Position numbers and translations under genes: made by a program
Assembly (NCBI RefSeq): GCF_025964975.1
Contig: NZ_JAOPXV010000097.1
Span: forward strand, 1 to 50,097
From: Nocardioides sp.
Lineage (GTDB): Bacteria; Actinomycetota; Actinomycetes; Propionibacteriales; Nocardioidaceae
Length of the DNA stretch: 50,097 bases
Direction of reading: 5' to 3'
In this document: one piece after another, positions 49,608 to 50,097 of the stretch
Layout: each line of letters starts with the position of its first letter
Position numbering within the stretch: the first letter of the stretch is position 1
The notes under the pieces: model-generated
Told to the model about the DNA's origin: nothing
What the model saw: only the letters and a program-made list of their open reading frames with translations
Databases searched by the model: none

Positions 49608-50097
49608 ATGGCAGCGGCAAAGGCGGCGATGGTGCAGGCCGGGGACCGGGAGGTCCGTGTCTCCTCGCCGAACCGCGTGATCTACGAGGCGACCGGCTCC
49701 ACCCCCAAGGTCACCAAGCTGATGGTGGCGGAGTACTTCGTCTCCGTGGAGGACGGACTGATGCGCGCTCTCCGGGACCGGCCGACTGCCCTCGAGCGCT
49801 GGCCCAGCGGTGTCCGCGAGGGCTTCAAGCTCGCCACCGGCCCGAGCGACAAAAACACCGAGGCGTTCTACCAGAAGCGCGTGCCCAAGGGTGCTCCTGA
49901 CTACCTGGAGTCGGTGGGGATCGCCTTCCCGTCCGGGCGGACCGCCGACGAGATCTGTCCGACCGAGATCGCGGTCCCGGTCTGGTGCGCCCAGATGGGG
50001 ACCCTGACCTTCCACCCCTGGCCCGTCCGCCGTGACGACGTCGACCATCCCGACGAGCTCCGCATCGACCTCGACCCGCAACCCGGGACGGACTTCT
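49608..50097 (+). CDS. LigD-type primase-polymerase domain protein (3' partial)
   Basis: The first 163 codons are in the window. The sequence matches the polymerase domain of LigD used in non-homologous end joining: VRVSSPNRVIYEATG near residue 16, RPTALERWPSGVREGF, FYQKRVPKGAPDYLE, then MGTLTFHPWPVRRDDVDHP and the catalytic Asp pair in RIDLDPQPG. No ligase or nuclease domain precedes it, so this is either a stand-alone polymerase (as in many actinobacteria) or the start of a longer LigD. Partner ku is not visible. Confidence 0.9.
   Translation, partial: MAAAKAAMVQAGDREVRVSSPNRVIYEATGSTPKVTKLMVAEYFVSVEDGLMRALRDRPTALERWPSGVREGFKLATGPSDKNTEAFYQKRVPKGAPDYLESVGIAFPSGRTADEICPTEIAVPVWCAQMGTLTFHPWPVRRDDVDHPDELRIDLDPQPGTDF

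Overview
The window is about 50 kb of high-GC chromosome. GC-rich third codon positions, many GTG starts, DUF222/HNH, DUF3000 and WS/DGAT proteins, an actinobacterial ThrE exporter and the coproporphyrin-type haem genes (hemE, hemY, hemQ) point to an actinobacterium. From memory of gene content, Nocardioides or a close relative in the Propionibacteriales fits best. Coding density is very high and no gene-free stretch reaches 300 bases. I saw no tRNA, rRNA, CRISPR array, transposase, integrase or phage gene.

Layout. 1-4193 (+): the end of a sugar-uptake and catabolic operon (binding lipoprotein, epimerase, Gfo/Idh/MocA oxidoreductase, second epimerase). 4199-6904 (-): small membrane protein, ChaA-type Ca2+/H+ antiporter, and a RelA/SpoT-domain protein whose usual catalytic glutamate is serine. 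6909-13999: a hypothetical protein, a Mug-type DNA glycosylase, a lipoprotein, a secreted phosphodiester glycosidase, an orphan DNA methyltransferase, a WS/DGAT acyltransferase and a FUSC-type exporter. 14056-14698 is a secreted-protein gene with a one-base frameshift in its signal peptide. 14736-18720: DUF222/HNH protein, YbdK-type carboxylate-amine ligase and ThrE exporter. 18723-22258: DUF402, SDR and Baeyer-Villiger-type monooxygenase genes, divergent from a TetR gene across a palindromic operator. 22405-24990: a two-component system divergent from a His-rich membrane protein, with two sets of 11-bp repeats between them. 25087-31489: HrpA helicase, a helical protein divergent from a PemK-like protein, and an orphan solute-binding lipoprotein.

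31493-39756 is actinobacterial housekeeping: RNase D, DUF3000, hemE, a NYN/LOTUS protein, DUF4349, hemY, hemQ and a lipoprotein. 39772-45270 (-) is one tight operon for an envelope or exported glycan: nucleotide-sugar dehydrogenase, NAD-dependent epimerase, GT2 glycosyltransferase and two membrane proteins, one of which looks internally deleted. 45374-49581 holds msrB, then a ferredoxin reductase / acyl desaturase / small Cys-His protein operon behind a perfect palindrome, then a CurA-type reductase. The window ends inside a LigD-type primase-polymerase gene.

Two cross-cutting features stand out. Eleven genes have a TANNNT -10 hexamer ending exactly 6 nt before the start codon, the signature of leaderless transcription, and this decided several starts here. 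Four intergenic regions carry well-formed palindromes or repeats (operators, terminators or structured elements). No complete novel system is obvious. The best candidates for new biology are the His-rich protein with its two-component system, the 83-bp element at 28864-28946, the palindrome between the PemK-like gene and its divergent partner, the serine-substituted RelA/SpoT protein and the NYN/LOTUS protein with a histone-H1-like tail.
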